Part shown: positions 1-8,697 of the stretch, one piece after another
Layout of the letters: the number at the start of each line of letters is the position of its first letter
Numbering within the stretch: the stretch's first letter is position 1
Made by a program: the position numbers and the translations under genes
The notes under the pieces: model-generated
What the model saw: only the letters and a program-made list of their open reading frames with translations
Database searches by the model: none
Told to the model about the DNA's origin: nothing
Source of the DNA: DASPKM01 sp035628135
Lineage (GTDB): Bacteria; Bacteroidota; Bacteroidia; Chitinophagales; Chitinophagaceae
Assembly (NCBI GenBank): GCA_035628135.1
Contig: DASPKM010000005.1
Coordinates: 155,053 to 219,052, forward strand
Length of the DNA stretch: 64,000 nt
Direction of reading: 5' to 3'

Positions 1-105
1 TACTGTCACGATGCTGCGGTGCTGGGCGTACAGCAAAAAGTTCCTCCGTTTAGCGCCATCGAGGGCGTGGAGGTGCACACGATACCGGTATTAGTGAACC
101 TTTAA
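1..105 (+). CDS. C-terminal end of an unidentified protein (partial)
   Basis: An open frame runs in from the window edge and stops with TAA at 103-105, giving the last 34 residues, ending in HTIPVLVNL. It lies 11 bases before the gasdermin-like gene on the same strand, so the two are probably co-transcribed. Bacterial gasdermins are usually encoded next to the protease that activates them (caspase-like, trypsin-like and others), so this could be that protease or a regulator. That is inference from context only: the visible tail carries no diagnostic motif. Confidence 0.6.
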   Translation, partial: YCHDAAVLGVQQKVPPFSAIEGVEVHTIPVLVNL

Positions 106-116
106 TCAAAATATGT

Positions 117-917
117 ATGGGTAAAATTGTAAACAACATGTTGTCTAACTACGGCTACAACATTGTTGCGCTGCCTAAGGCAGGCATTCAGCCGTTGGTG
201 CTGTTGTATAAAAATGGTAACGATGTGTCGTCGCTGGAAAGCAACCTGAGCAATCTTTTCAAGATAGGGGAGAAGGCGCCACCGGAAGTAGTACCCGATG
301 ACCAGGTTTCGGACATACAAGGATCTGCTGAACTGGTGTACGACGCCAACACCGGGATAAGTGTATTGAGCTCACTATTGGAAAAATTAAAAATGGGCAA
401 GCTGGCGGCCAAGCTGGAACTGGATGCTACCAGCACGGTAACCATTTCCTACCAGAACATTACCGAGGACAAGGTTGACCTGCTGGAGCTGGACAATTAC
501 ATCAGCACCAGCAATCCCAGTGTAGACAAGTTCAACACATATAAAAAAATGCTGGAGAACAGCGAGCTGTACGTGATCAATTCCGTATTGAAGAGCAATG
601 CGTTTACTTTAACTGTAACCGATAAAAACGGCCAGCATGTTGACGTGGAGGGCACCGTTAAGGGTGTGCTGGAAGCCAAGGTTGATTTTACCCGCAATAA
701 AAATAATTCCATTACCTTAAAGCACGAGAACGAGAAGCCCGTGGTATTTGCTTTTAAGGCCAAGCGTATTATTTACGATGATAAGAAGTGGTGGCAGTTT
801 TTTAGGAAGGAGGATGCTTTTTTCAGGATCAAGGACCAGCAGGGCGTGATATTGAAAGATGAGAGCGAGTTTCCTACGCAACCGCTTAACTTAAACGATA
901 CTACCGCTGATATTTAA
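117..917 (+). CDS. Bacterial gasdermin-like pore-forming protein
   Basis: 266 residues. The N-terminus has the bacterial gasdermin pattern of a GY-x-V/I-x-x-LP-K start followed by a PL-x-LLY strand (GYNIVALPKAG at 13-23, PLVLLY at 26-31). A hydrophobic stretch follows at about 81-92, then a beta-strand with LELDNYI (123-129), a YVINSVLKSNAF strand (152-163) and a PVVFAFKA strand near 208-215. In this family a short C-terminal tail holds the protein inactive until a partner protease cuts it; freed monomers build large membrane pores and kill the cell, usually as anti-phage defence. The tail here would be roughly residues 235-266. Known members often carry an acylated Cys close to the N-terminus, but this protein has no Cys at all. 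The ATG at 117 is the only plausible start, because the ATG at 113 stops after three codons. Family call by pattern recognition; a structure prediction would settle it. Confidence 0.8.
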   Translation: MGKIVNNMLSNYGYNIVALPKAGIQPLVLLYKNGNDVSSLESNLSNLFKIGEKAPPEVVPDDQVSDIQGSAELVYDANTGISVLSSLLEKLKMGKLAAKLELDATSTVTISYQNITEDKVDLLELDNYISTSNPSVDKFNTYKKMLENSELYVINSVLKSNAFTLTVTDKNGQHVDVEGTVKGVLEAKVDFTRNKNNSITLKHENEKPVVFAFKAKRIIYDDKKWWQFFRKEDAFFRIKDQQGVILKDESEFPTQPLNLNDTTADI

Positions 918-924
918 ACAAGGC

Positions 925-1410
925 ATGAGCCCCACGCAGCAATTCATACAGCTAACCCGCCATCCTGTAAAGTTCAGGTTGTTCTTATTATCTAAATTGC
1001 CTGCGGCATATTTTTCGGGTGTGCGTATACGGTATATCGATGAGCAGCGTTGCAAGGTTACCATTCCTTTTAAATGGTTTACCCAAAACCCTTTCCGTTC
1101 CACCTACTTTGCCTGTTTGAGCATGGCCGCTGAAATGAGCACTGGCGCATTGGGCATGGCCCACCTGCGCGGGCGCAAGCCCGCGGTGAGCATGCTGGTG
1201 GTAAAGGTGGAAAGCGAGTATTTTAAAAGGGCTACCGGCCTTACTACGTTCATTTGCGATGATGGCGATTTATTGCGGCAGGCCATAGAAGAAACCATTC
1301 GCACCGGCGAGCCCGCCACGGTGCGTGCAGCGTCGGCGGGCATTAATGAGCGGGAAGAAACGGTGGCGTTGTTTTATATAACCTGGTCGTTTAAAGTTAG
1401 GACTGTTTAA
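925..1410 (+). CDS. DUF4442 hot-dog-fold protein
   Basis: 161 residues resembling DUF4442, a hot-dog-fold group related to acyl-CoA thioesterases. Supporting features are the central segment with NPFRSTYFACLSMAAEMSTG (about 54-73), where the long helix of the fold packs, and the following beta strands (SMLVVKVESEYFKRATG). The catalytic function of DUF4442 proteins is largely undefined; an acyl-thioester substrate is inferred from the fold. It starts 7 bases after the gasdermin-like gene, so they are likely co-transcribed. Whether a lipid-related enzyme is functionally tied to the pore-former or is just a neighbour cannot be told from sequence. Confidence 0.7.
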   Translation: MSPTQQFIQLTRHPVKFRLFLLSKLPAAYFSGVRIRYIDEQRCKVTIPFKWFTQNPFRSTYFACLSMAAEMSTGALGMAHLRGRKPAVSMLVVKVESEYFKRATGLTTFICDDGDLLRQAIEETIRTGEPATVRAASAGINEREETVALFYITWSFKVRTV

Positions 1411-1444
1411 CATCCTGCATCCAGCGCAAATCAAAAATACAAGC

Positions 1445-2848
1445 ATGAAGATCAGCTTTCACGGCGCGGCGCGCTCTGTTACCGGCTCAAAGCACCTGAT
1501 TACTTTAAAGAATGGCAAAAAGGTTTTGCTTGACTGTGGCATGTTCCAGGGCATGGGCAAGGACACCGATGAACTGAACCGGCACTTCGGCTTTAACCCA
1601 ATGGAGGTTGATGCGCTGGTATTATCGCACGCGCATATTGATCACAGTGGGTTGATACCACGGTTGGTGAAGGAAGGTTTTGCCGGCCGCATATTTTGCA
1701 CACCGGCTACCAAAGACCTTACGGAAATACTGTTGCTGGACAGCGCGGGCATACAGGAGGAAGACGTTCGTTTTGTAAACAAGCGCCGCGTTGCACAGGG
1801 CAAGCCTTACATAAAGCCACTGTACACCACGCCTGATGCCATTGCTGCTTTAAAGCAGTTCGAAAGCGTGGAGTATGGCGTATGGTTTACGGTTATCGAA
1901 GGCGTTGAGTGCATGTTTACCGACGTGGGCCATATTATTGGCAGCGCCGCGGTAAACCTGCGCATAACGGAAAATGGCAAGCGCACCACGCTTACTTTTA
2001 GCGGCGATGTGGGCCGTTACCGCGACATGATCCTGCGCTCACCCGAAAATTTCCCGCAGGCCAATTACATACTACTGGAATCAACTTACGGCAACAGCCT
2101 GCACGAAACCCATACCACCACTCCTGATCTTTTGCTGCGGTGGATACACAAGGCTTGCGTTGAGAACAGGGGTAAGCTGATCATGCCCGCCTTTAGCGTG
2201 GGCCGAACCCAGGAATTGTTATATTCCATGAACCAACTGGAAATAGAGAACCGGCTGCCCGAGGTAGACTATTTTGTCGACAGTCCATTGAGCATGGAGG
2301 CAACTGCCGTGGTAAAAAAATATCCTTCTTATTTTAATAAGACCATTCAAAAAATACTGCAGAGCGATAAGGACCCATTTGATTTCCGCGGGCTGCATTT
2401 TATTAAGGCGGTAGAGCAAAGCAAGCTGCTGAACTACCGTAATGATCCCATTGCGATCATTTCTGCCAGCGGCATGGCGGAGGCAGGACGCATTAAGCAC
2501 CACATCAGTAATAATATCGAGAACAGCAGGAATATTATTTTGCTTACCGGTTATTGCGAACCCAATTCTCTTGGTGGCCGTTTAATGGCTGGTGAAAAAG
2601 AGGTAACCATTTTCGGAACGGTGCACCAGGTAAACGCGGAGGTAGGTTCTATCCGCAGCATGAGTGCGCACGGAGATTATGATGACCTGTGCCAATGGCT
2701 GGCTTGCCAGGATGCCCGGGGCGTAAAGAAATTGTTTTTAGTGCATGGGGAATATGAGGTGCAGGATGCGTTTAAGGAAAGATTGATAAGGAAGGGTTTC
2801 GTGGATGTGGAGATCCCGGGTAGGCATTCGGAGTGGGGGTTGGGGTAA
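1445..2848 (+). CDS. Beta-CASP metallo-beta-lactamase-fold RNA-processing hydrolase
   Basis: 467 residues. The metal-binding motif HAHIDHSG (62-69) and the upstream DCG strand mark a metallo-beta-lactamase fold. Later motifs (SGDVGR, DSPLS, SASGM and the C-terminal VHGEYE) are those of the beta-CASP branch, which includes CPSF73/Ysh1-like and bacterial exonucleases acting on RNA. The length is normal for bacterial members. It would be a cytoplasmic zinc-dependent nuclease; the RNA targets are unknown. It begins 34 bases after the DUF4442 gene on the same strand and could share the transcript. It is more likely housekeeping RNA metabolism than part of a defence system, though that is not proved here. 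Confidence 0.88.
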   Translation: MKISFHGAARSVTGSKHLITLKNGKKVLLDCGMFQGMGKDTDELNRHFGFNPMEVDALVLSHAHIDHSGLIPRLVKEGFAGRIFCTPATKDLTEILLLDSAGIQEEDVRFVNKRRVAQGKPYIKPLYTTPDAIAALKQFESVEYGVWFTVIEGVECMFTDVGHIIGSAAVNLRITENGKRTTLTFSGDVGRYRDMILRSPENFPQANYILLESTYGNSLHETHTTTPDLLLRWIHKACVENRGKLIMPAFSVGRTQELLYSMNQLEIENRLPEVDYFVDSPLSMEATAVVKKYPSYFNKTIQKILQSDKDPFDFRGLHFIKAVEQSKLLNYRNDPIAIISASGMAEAGRIKHHISNNIENSRNIILLTGYCEPNSLGGRLMAGEKEVTIFGTVHQVNAEVGSIRSMSAHGDYDDLCQWLACQDARGVKKLFLVHGEYEVQDAFKERLIRKGFVDVEIPGRHSEWGLG

Positions 2849-3024
2849 TTCTAGCCGTATTTTTGCCGAACTTTTGAGTGATATTAGAATAACATATTTC
2901 CGGAAAATTGTTGCGGCGACTAACAGTTTGTAATAGGGAGTGCCAAGAATTAAGAAAAGAAGTAAAAATCTTGGCTGGTTATAAATGCGGCAAAATTTTA
3001 TGAATGAGACTTTGTTACATTTTA

Positions 3025-3813
3025 TTAATCTGGATTTTCTAAGCCCAACTCCGGTAATTTTTCCCATTCCCAGAAGTCATTCTTTAGTTTATAATCAGGC
3101 CTTCCCTTCGGACTACGAATTGTAAACACAGGCCAATACTCCAATTGCTCGCATGGCATTTCAAAGTCAAGGATCTCATTATAGTTTTCCGTTGTCAAAT
3201 CATCTGCAATAAAGGCCTTTGACATTTCAACAGGTAGCAAGAGCGGCATCCGCCCTTTATTTTCCCCGTCATTATGAATATTACGCATCACCTCGTTTGC
3301 ATTCCTGGTAATAAGCGTAAATGTCCATCGCTTAGCCAATTCACCGGTCTCTTTGTCAAGGATCTCTGACACCGAATACAAGCCAGGAATAAACAGCATT
3401 TCCTGGCTTTTCAGTCTTATAAAGTACGGCACCTTCTTTTTCCAACCTTTAATGGCTCTATGTTCATAAAAGCCACTAACCGGTATCAAACACCTTCGGT
3501 TACGTATCTTAAACCAATAACTCTTTTCATCGCCAAGTATGCGTTCACTTCTCGCATTTAACATCGTTGGCCGCTGCCTTGCAAACTGCTGCAGGTCCTT
3601 TACATAAAAGGGTATACAACCCCATTCCATCATCCGCAAATGCGGCAAGCCATCTTCACGGTTGGTGTATATTATCGGGTGTTCACCGTAAGCATGGCCC
3701 ATAATATGCACTCCTGCTTCAAAATTGAACTCAATATCACCGTCCCGAACAATATTCGGGAAATAGTTATCAATTAATTCCAATGCGGAATAGAATGCTA
3801 TATCATAGCACAT
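3025..3813 (-). CDS. SRAP / YedK (HMCES-type) abasic-site protein
   Basis: 262 residues of the SOS-response-associated peptidase (SRAP) family. After removal of Met the catalytic Cys2 is N-terminal (MCYDIAFYS). Other family blocks are NARSE(R), the RCLIPVSGFYE strand and a variant of the His-RMP motif (IHNDGENKGRMPLLLP). YedK/HMCES proteins form a thiazolidine crosslink with abasic sites in single-stranded DNA and shield them. This is the last gene of the minus-strand damage cassette, starting 2 bases after the preceding gene ends. The company of two translesion polymerases fits a role in damage tolerance. Confidence 0.92.
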   Translation of the reverse strand: MCYDIAFYSALELIDNYFPNIVRDGDIEFNFEAGVHIMGHAYGEHPIIYTNREDGLPHLRMMEWGCIPFYVKDLQQFARQRPTMLNARSERILGDEKSYWFKIRNRRCLIPVSGFYEHRAIKGWKKKVPYFIRLKSQEMLFIPGLYSVSEILDKETGELAKRWTFTLITRNANEVMRNIHNDGENKGRMPLLLPVEMSKAFIADDLTTENYNEILDFEMPCEQLEYWPVFTIRSPKGRPDYKLKNDFWEWEKLPELGLENPD

Positions 3814-3815
3814 AA

Positions 3816-4313
3816 TCAGAGCTTTTCAATGTCTTCAAATGGTATCCTGTATTCTTCGTCTCCAAAGCTCAATTTAAGAAAAAGGTTGCCAAATTCTTCG
3901 CAAATGCCCACCTTAATGGGTTCGCCGCCAGGTTCTGGCTGCCACTGAGGGAACTGCCATCTCAGATACTTCCTTATTTTCCCCTCATACAGTGTAGGCG
4001 GTTTCCAATCGGAGCCAATTTTTCCTGCATAGAACACTTTAAACCCAAACGGCTGACTGGCCGCCACGTTCAATTTAGCCAGGTGTTCTGATTGTTCGAT
4101 GTCATATAGGAAAGCATTGGCATCACCTTTCAATAAGCTGATATGTTCCTCGGCAAGCTGCTTTTCGTCAGGCTTATAGCCGCGCAGTAAAAATGCAGCC
4201 CGTAAACGTGCTTCCTTTCCACGTGGGTAGGTTTGCCGGACAAAATACCGTTTGCCGGCCTTTATTCTCTCCCGTAATAATTCATGTGTCAGTAATGGGA
4301 AAGGATTATACAT
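3816..4313 (-). CDS. Unknown protein of the dinB-dnaE damage cassette
   Basis: 165 residues, not recognised. It is soluble, without signal peptide or membrane segment, and rich in charged and aromatic residues (YFVRQTYPRGKEARL near the N-terminus; KIRKYLRWQFPQWQPEPGGEP in the middle; an acidic end EEYRIPFEDIEKL). Its start overlaps the end of dinB by 8 bases, so translation is probably coupled, and the SRAP gene follows 2 bases later. The fixed position between dinB and SRAP suggests a damage-tolerance job, perhaps an accessory comparable to ImuA in other phyla; that comparison rests on position, not on sequence similarity. Confidence 0.75.
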   Translation of the reverse strand: MYNPFPLLTHELLRERIKAGKRYFVRQTYPRGKEARLRAAFLLRGYKPDEKQLAEEHISLLKGDANAFLYDIEQSEHLAKLNVAASQPFGFKVFYAGKIGSDWKPPTLYEGKIRKYLRWQFPQWQPEPGGEPIKVGICEEFGNLFLKLSFGDEEYRIPFEDIEKL

Positions 4314-5469
4314 CGTTATTGGTATGTTTAAGTCCTACTGCGCGCATGAGTAATTGTTCGCCAAACCGCTTTTTTATACTGTCAATGGATTGGTACAGGC
4401 TGATTTTTTCGTGCGTGTCCTGGTATAGGTCTATCTGATAAGTACCCGGTATCAGGTCGCTCAGCCTGATGCCTACTAACCGTATCAACAGCCTGCGGTT
4501 ATATAGTTTGTTAAATAGCTCCCGGGTTATGCGTAAGATAGCTTCATCCATATTCGTGTACTGAACCGCCCTTTGCTTACTTTCTGTGTCAAAGTTTGAG
4601 TATTTGATCTTAACACCTATACAGCCTGCCAACTTGTTTTGCTCCCGCAAATGAAATGCAACAGCTTCCGTCATTCTCGCCAATGCACTATATAAAAAAC
4701 TAATATCGGTCGTATCGTTTTCGAAGGTCCTTTCCGTTGATATTGATTTTTGTTCATGATAGGGGATTACCGGGGTGTCGTCTATACCGTTTGCCCGCCT
4801 CGATAGCTCGATTCCATTCTTGCCCAGCAAAGCCTGCAGCATTTCAACGGGAATTTCCGCGAGGAACCGCACCGTTTCCACTCCGCGCCGCACCAGAAGC
4901 ATAGCTGTTTCTTTGCCGATACCAGGTATCTTGGCAACACTTAAGGGGGCCAGGAAATTTTTTTCCTGGCCAAACGGTATCGCCAGTTGCCCATTCGGTT
5001 TTGCTTCATTGGTTGCCACCTTGCTCACCAGTTTGTTACTTGCCAGGCCGTAAGAAACCGGCAATCCGGTTTCTTTAAGCACTTTCTTTTTCACTTCACT
5101 AATAAATGTACACGCTCCAAAGTACCGCTCCATTCCTGTAAGGTCAATGTAGAATTCGTCTATGGATGCCTTTTCGAATACAGGCACCGTGTCACTTATT
5201 ACATCGGTTATGAGTTTCGAATATTTAATATAGTCCTCAAAGTCACCTTTGATAATAATCGCTTCCGGGCAAAGGCGTCTTGCCATTTTCATAGACATAC
5301 CGCTACGCACCTGGAACTTGCGTGTTTCATAGCTGCAGGATGTAACTACTCCACGGTCCCCGCCGCCCACGATCAACGGCTTGCCTTTAAGGCGGGAATT
5401 CTTCAAACACTCCACTGATACATAGAACGTATCCATATCCAAATGCGCAATATTTCGATGAACGATCAT
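4306..5469 (-). CDS. dinB: DNA polymerase IV (DinB-type Y-family polymerase)
   Basis: 387 residues from the chosen start. The Y-family active site is intact: AHLDMDTFYVSVE near the N-terminus (D11) and SIDEFYIDL with D104 and E105. The middle has the helix-hairpin-helix KIPGIGKETA, and the C-terminus fits a little-finger domain. An in-frame ATG six codons upstream exists, but the ATG at 5469 overlaps the dnaE stop as ATGA, the usual sign of coupled translation, so it is preferred. The protein would carry out error-prone synthesis past lesions, alongside the DnaE homologue encoded just upstream. Confidence 0.93.
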   Translation of the reverse strand: MIVHRNIAHLDMDTFYVSVECLKNSRLKGKPLIVGGGDRGVVTSCSYETRKFQVRSGMSMKMARRLCPEAIIIKGDFEDYIKYSKLITDVISDTVPVFEKASIDEFYIDLTGMERYFGACTFISEVKKKVLKETGLPVSYGLASNKLVSKVATNEAKPNGQLAIPFGQEKNFLAPLSVAKIPGIGKETAMLLVRRGVETVRFLAEIPVEMLQALLGKNGIELSRRANGIDDTPVIPYHEQKSISTERTFENDTTDISFLYSALARMTEAVAFHLREQNKLAGCIGVKIKYSNFDTESKQRAVQYTNMDEAILRITRELFNKLYNRRLLIRLVGIRLSDLIPGTYQIDLYQDTHEKISLYQSIDSIKKRFGEQLLMRAVGLKHTNNDV

Positions 5470-8400
5470 GCAACCGCCTCCTTCCACCTGCTTTTAAATC
5501 CTGCTTGCTCAACATGGGTTACTTCAATGCTATACACTCCAAACTCTTCGGTTACCTTGCCCGTCACTTTATAAAACCCTGCATGCAAAGCCACTTGCCG
5601 GTGTATCTGTGGAAAATGCACGCTGTCAATCCAGTTTCTTTCAGCATCAATGAAAGTGCCGAAGCTCATGGTCTCGCCCTTTATTGTTCTTATGGGTTTA
5701 TGCGTAATATGATAGCCTAATATGGTCACATCTTTGCCAACGTGATTTTTTAATTCGGCAGCTGATACGTACTGCCGGGGATCTTCATCTACCAGATCAA
5801 ATACATTTGATACGGGAAAGCCTAACAGCTCCACTTCATCCCATGCATCGTCTAAAGCATGCAAGGGCAAGTCGGGCAGTGTAAAATTTATTGTTGGTTC
5901 CTCGAATATGGTAACATGTGCAGCTTGATGGGACCTGCCCTTTTTAAGCAAAACATCCGCTTGCCATAGCAACTGCTTTTTATTTATGCCTGTAAACCGC
6001 AAAGCGCCTACACGTATCAATATGTCTAATTGGTCTTTTGTGGCCCCGGTGCGGTCAATAAAGTTTTCAAGGCTATTGTAGTTTCCGTGCCGGTACCTTT
6101 CTTCTACAATTCGTTCTGCCAGCTTTTGCTCCAGTTCTTTTATATGAACAAACCCCACATATACGTCGGCTCCTTGTATATCCGTCAGGTATTCACTATT
6201 GTTCACACAAGGAGGATGGACCTTTGCACCTGTTTTCATAAGTTCATAGAAGTATAATTCACGGTTGCCATGACTATAGAAGCCGCCGAAATTGTTTATC
6301 ACGGCTACCATGAATTCCATAGGATAGTAGGTCTTTAAATACAAGCTTTGATAGCTTTCCACGGCAAATGATGCAGAATGGGCCTTGCAAAAGCTAAATG
6401 AACCGAAGCTTTCAATTTGTCTCCATACCTCATTGGTAACCTCCGGTGCATAACCAAACTGTTTACAGTTCTCAAAAAACTTTGTCTCGAGGACGTGTAT
6501 TCTTTCTCTTGCCCTATTCTTAAAACTTGTAGCCCTTCGTAACAGGTCAGCCTCTGCCATATCCAGGCCGGCCCAATAATGAGCAACCTTTATTACATCT
6601 TCCTGGTACACCATCACCCCATACGTTTCATGAAGGATTTCTTCCAGCTTCGGATGCAGGTATTTGAATTTGCCGGGATTGTTATGCCGCCAGATATATT
6701 CGCGCATCATGCCGCTTCTTCCAACGCCCGGACGAATAATCGAGCTCGCCGCCACCAAGGTCTCGTATGTCTCGCATTGAAGTTTTTTCAACACATGGCG
6801 CATGGTAGGAGATTCAATGTAAAAGCAACCAATGGTATTGCCATCTCTTATGTGATCACGTATTTTAGGGTCTTTTTTAAACTTCTCTACCTCATGTATA
6901 TTTATATCAATTCTCTTGTTTTGCTTTATCAACTTCAGGCAATCTTTTATGTGCCCTAATCCGCGTTGGCTAAGGATATCGAGTTTATACAACCCTATGT
7001 CCTCAGCTACATACATGTCTATTTGTGTAGTGGTAAACCCCTTTGGAGGCATAAAAACCGGCGTATAGGTATATATAGGCGCTTCGCTGATAAGGATGCC
7101 TCCGGCATGAATGCTGTGATTACTTGGGAAGCCTTCCAACAGTCTTCCGTATTGAAGTATCAGCCGTTTTATCTTGTCGTCCTTATCCTTGTTAAAATTC
7201 TCGCCGCGGCTGTCGCCGTTATAATAGTCTCTTTCCGCTAATTCATCTATTTCAGATTTTGGAAGCCCGAATACCTTGCCTAATTCGCGGATGATAGCAT
7301 TGTACTGAAAGGTTGGGTGCATTCCTAATAATGCAACATGCTCTTTACCGTAACGCTTAAATACATAATCGATCACATCGTCCCTATCTGCCCATGAAAA
7401 GTCTATGTCAAAATCCGGCGGCACGGCCCGATGTGGATTCAGGAAGCGTTCAAAATATAGGTCCAATCCTATCGGGTCAACGTCTGTTATTTGCAGGCAA
7501 TATGCTACGATGGAGTTTGCACCACTGCCCCTGCCTACATGAAAGAATCCACGGCTTTGGCCATAACGAATAATATCCCAGGTAATTAAAAAGTATGCGT
7601 TAAATCCCAGGTTGTTAATGATCTCGAGTTCTTTCTTAACTCGTTCACTGGCTTCTTTATTGGCCTTACCGTACCGGGACTTTAGCCCATCATGCGCTAG
7701 CTTTGAAAGGAGTACGCGATCATCCGCCGGGGACGCACTAAACACTTTCTTATTTTTATCACTGTTAAAATCTACTTCAATGTGGCAATCATCCACCAGT
7801 TTATAGGTATTGGTAACAATTCCGGGATAACCTCTGAATGCTTCCAGGATTTGCGAAAGCGAATGAAAACGTTCGGTAGGGTGGCAGACAGTATCAGGAG
7901 AAAGCTTTGAGCCCAGCACATTATTGTCAATTGCCCTCAATAACCGGTGGACACTGTAGTAAATATCATTTTTGAATGTAACGGGTTGCCGGACGACATA
8001 TTTATTATTCAATATGCGGGCATCGATGCCAAGTAATTTATTCACTTCGTAAGGCGTAACCCCAATCCGCTCATTTTGAAAAAACGATCGAACGGATTTC
8101 ACAGTGCCGAATGGGTAAATGACAAATCCATCCCATGTGTCATCGAAAAACGGATTTTCTTCCGCATATTCGGGAAAGGGCTTTCCAGCCAGCAGGTGGT
8201 CTGAAATAAACTTGTTGATCCAGGTGAACCCCTTATTATTAGCTGCTAATAATATATAGAGGAACGTGTTGCCGTTCCGGATCTCTGCGCCTACTACTGG
8301 TTTAAGGCCATCCGTTTGGCAAAATCGTATAAAATCCCACGCGTCACAGGTAGAATTAATATTAGTTAACGCAATGGCTGTGGCTCCTATCAAAGCAGCT

Positions 8401-8471
8401 TCCTTAACCAACTCTTCAGTGCCAAACGTGCCGTAGCGTAAACTGTAATATGATTTGCAGTTTAGGTACAT
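5466..8471 (-). CDS. Error-prone DNA polymerase III alpha subunit (DnaE-type)
   Basis: About 1001 residues of a C-family polymerase: N-terminal PHP domain, palm with the catalytic PDFDIDF motif (352-358), FHVGRGSGANSIVAYC before it, and a C-terminal OB-fold region. It is shorter than a replicative DnaE (about 1160) and sits with dinB and SRAP, which marks it as the damage-inducible type. The PHP start reads NCKSYYSLRYGT where active PHP domains have HxH, so metal-dependent proofreading is probably lost. The ATG at 8471 is preferred because family proteins start directly at YLNCxSYYSLRYG; an in-frame ATG at 8492 adds seven residues. It is first in the operon and lies beside the inverted repeat at 8504-8528. 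Confidence 0.92.
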   Translation of the reverse strand: MYLNCKSYYSLRYGTFGTEELVKEAALIGATAIALTNINSTCDAWDFIRFCQTDGLKPVVGAEIRNGNTFLYILLAANNKGFTWINKFISDHLLAGKPFPEYAEENPFFDDTWDGFVIYPFGTVKSVRSFFQNERIGVTPYEVNKLLGIDARILNNKYVVRQPVTFKNDIYYSVHRLLRAIDNNVLGSKLSPDTVCHPTERFHSLSQILEAFRGYPGIVTNTYKLVDDCHIEVDFNSDKNKKVFSASPADDRVLLSKLAHDGLKSRYGKANKEASERVKKELEIINNLGFNAYFLITWDIIRYGQSRGFFHVGRGSGANSIVAYCLQITDVDPIGLDLYFERFLNPHRAVPPDFDIDFSWADRDDVIDYVFKRYGKEHVALLGMHPTFQYNAIIRELGKVFGLPKSEIDELAERDYYNGDSRGENFNKDKDDKIKRLILQYGRLLEGFPSNHSIHAGGILISEAPIYTYTPVFMPPKGFTTTQIDMYVAEDIGLYKLDILSQRGLGHIKDCLKLIKQNKRIDINIHEVEKFKKDPKIRDHIRDGNTIGCFYIESPTMRHVLKKLQCETYETLVAASSIIRPGVGRSGMMREYIWRHNNPGKFKYLHPKLEEILHETYGVMVYQEDVIKVAHYWAGLDMAEADLLRRATSFKNRARERIHVLETKFFENCKQFGYAPEVTNEVWRQIESFGSFSFCKAHSASFAVESYQSLYLKTYYPMEFMVAVINNFGGFYSHGNRELYFYELMKTGAKVHPPCVNNSEYLTDIQGADVYVGFVHIKELEQKLAERIVEERYRHGNYNSLENFIDRTGATKDQLDILIRVGALRFTGINKKQLLWQADVLLKKGRSHQAAHVTIFEEPTINFTLPDLPLHALDDAWDEVELLGFPVSNVFDLVDEDPRQYVSAAELKNHVGKDVTILGYHITHKPIRTIKGETMSFGTFIDAERNWIDSVHFPQIHRQVALHAGFYKVTGKVTEEFGVYSIEVTHVEQAGFKSRWKEAVA

Positions 8472-8503
8472 AGCCGCCCATCCGAGGAACATGCAAACTA
8501 ATA

Positions 8504-8528
8504 ATTTTACTAAAAGAATTAGTAAAAT
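8504..8528. promoter_or_regulatory. Perfect inverted repeat, candidate operator of the damage cassette
   Basis: ATTTTACTAA, five bases AAGAA, then TTAGTAAAAT: two 10-base arms that are exact reverse complements. It lies 12 to 33 bases upstream of the two possible dnaE starts. Further copies of the half-site (CTAAT at 8498-8502, TTAGTAA at 8541-8547) flank it. The arm length and placement fit a dimeric repressor such as a LexA-like or phage-type regulator. No such regulator is encoded in this window, so its identity is unknown. Confidence 0.65.
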
Positions 8529-8697
8529 ATGTGTAATTATTTAGTAAGTGGCTTTATTTGGGGCATAACTGGTAATTCTATAAAGCCAGCCCACTGTCCG
8601 CAATCTGGCCCAGCGATTGCATTGGTACAATTCCCGCCTTATCCTTCACTTAGCCATTCTCCTTATCCCCAATTTTCAACTTTACAAGCTTAAGACT

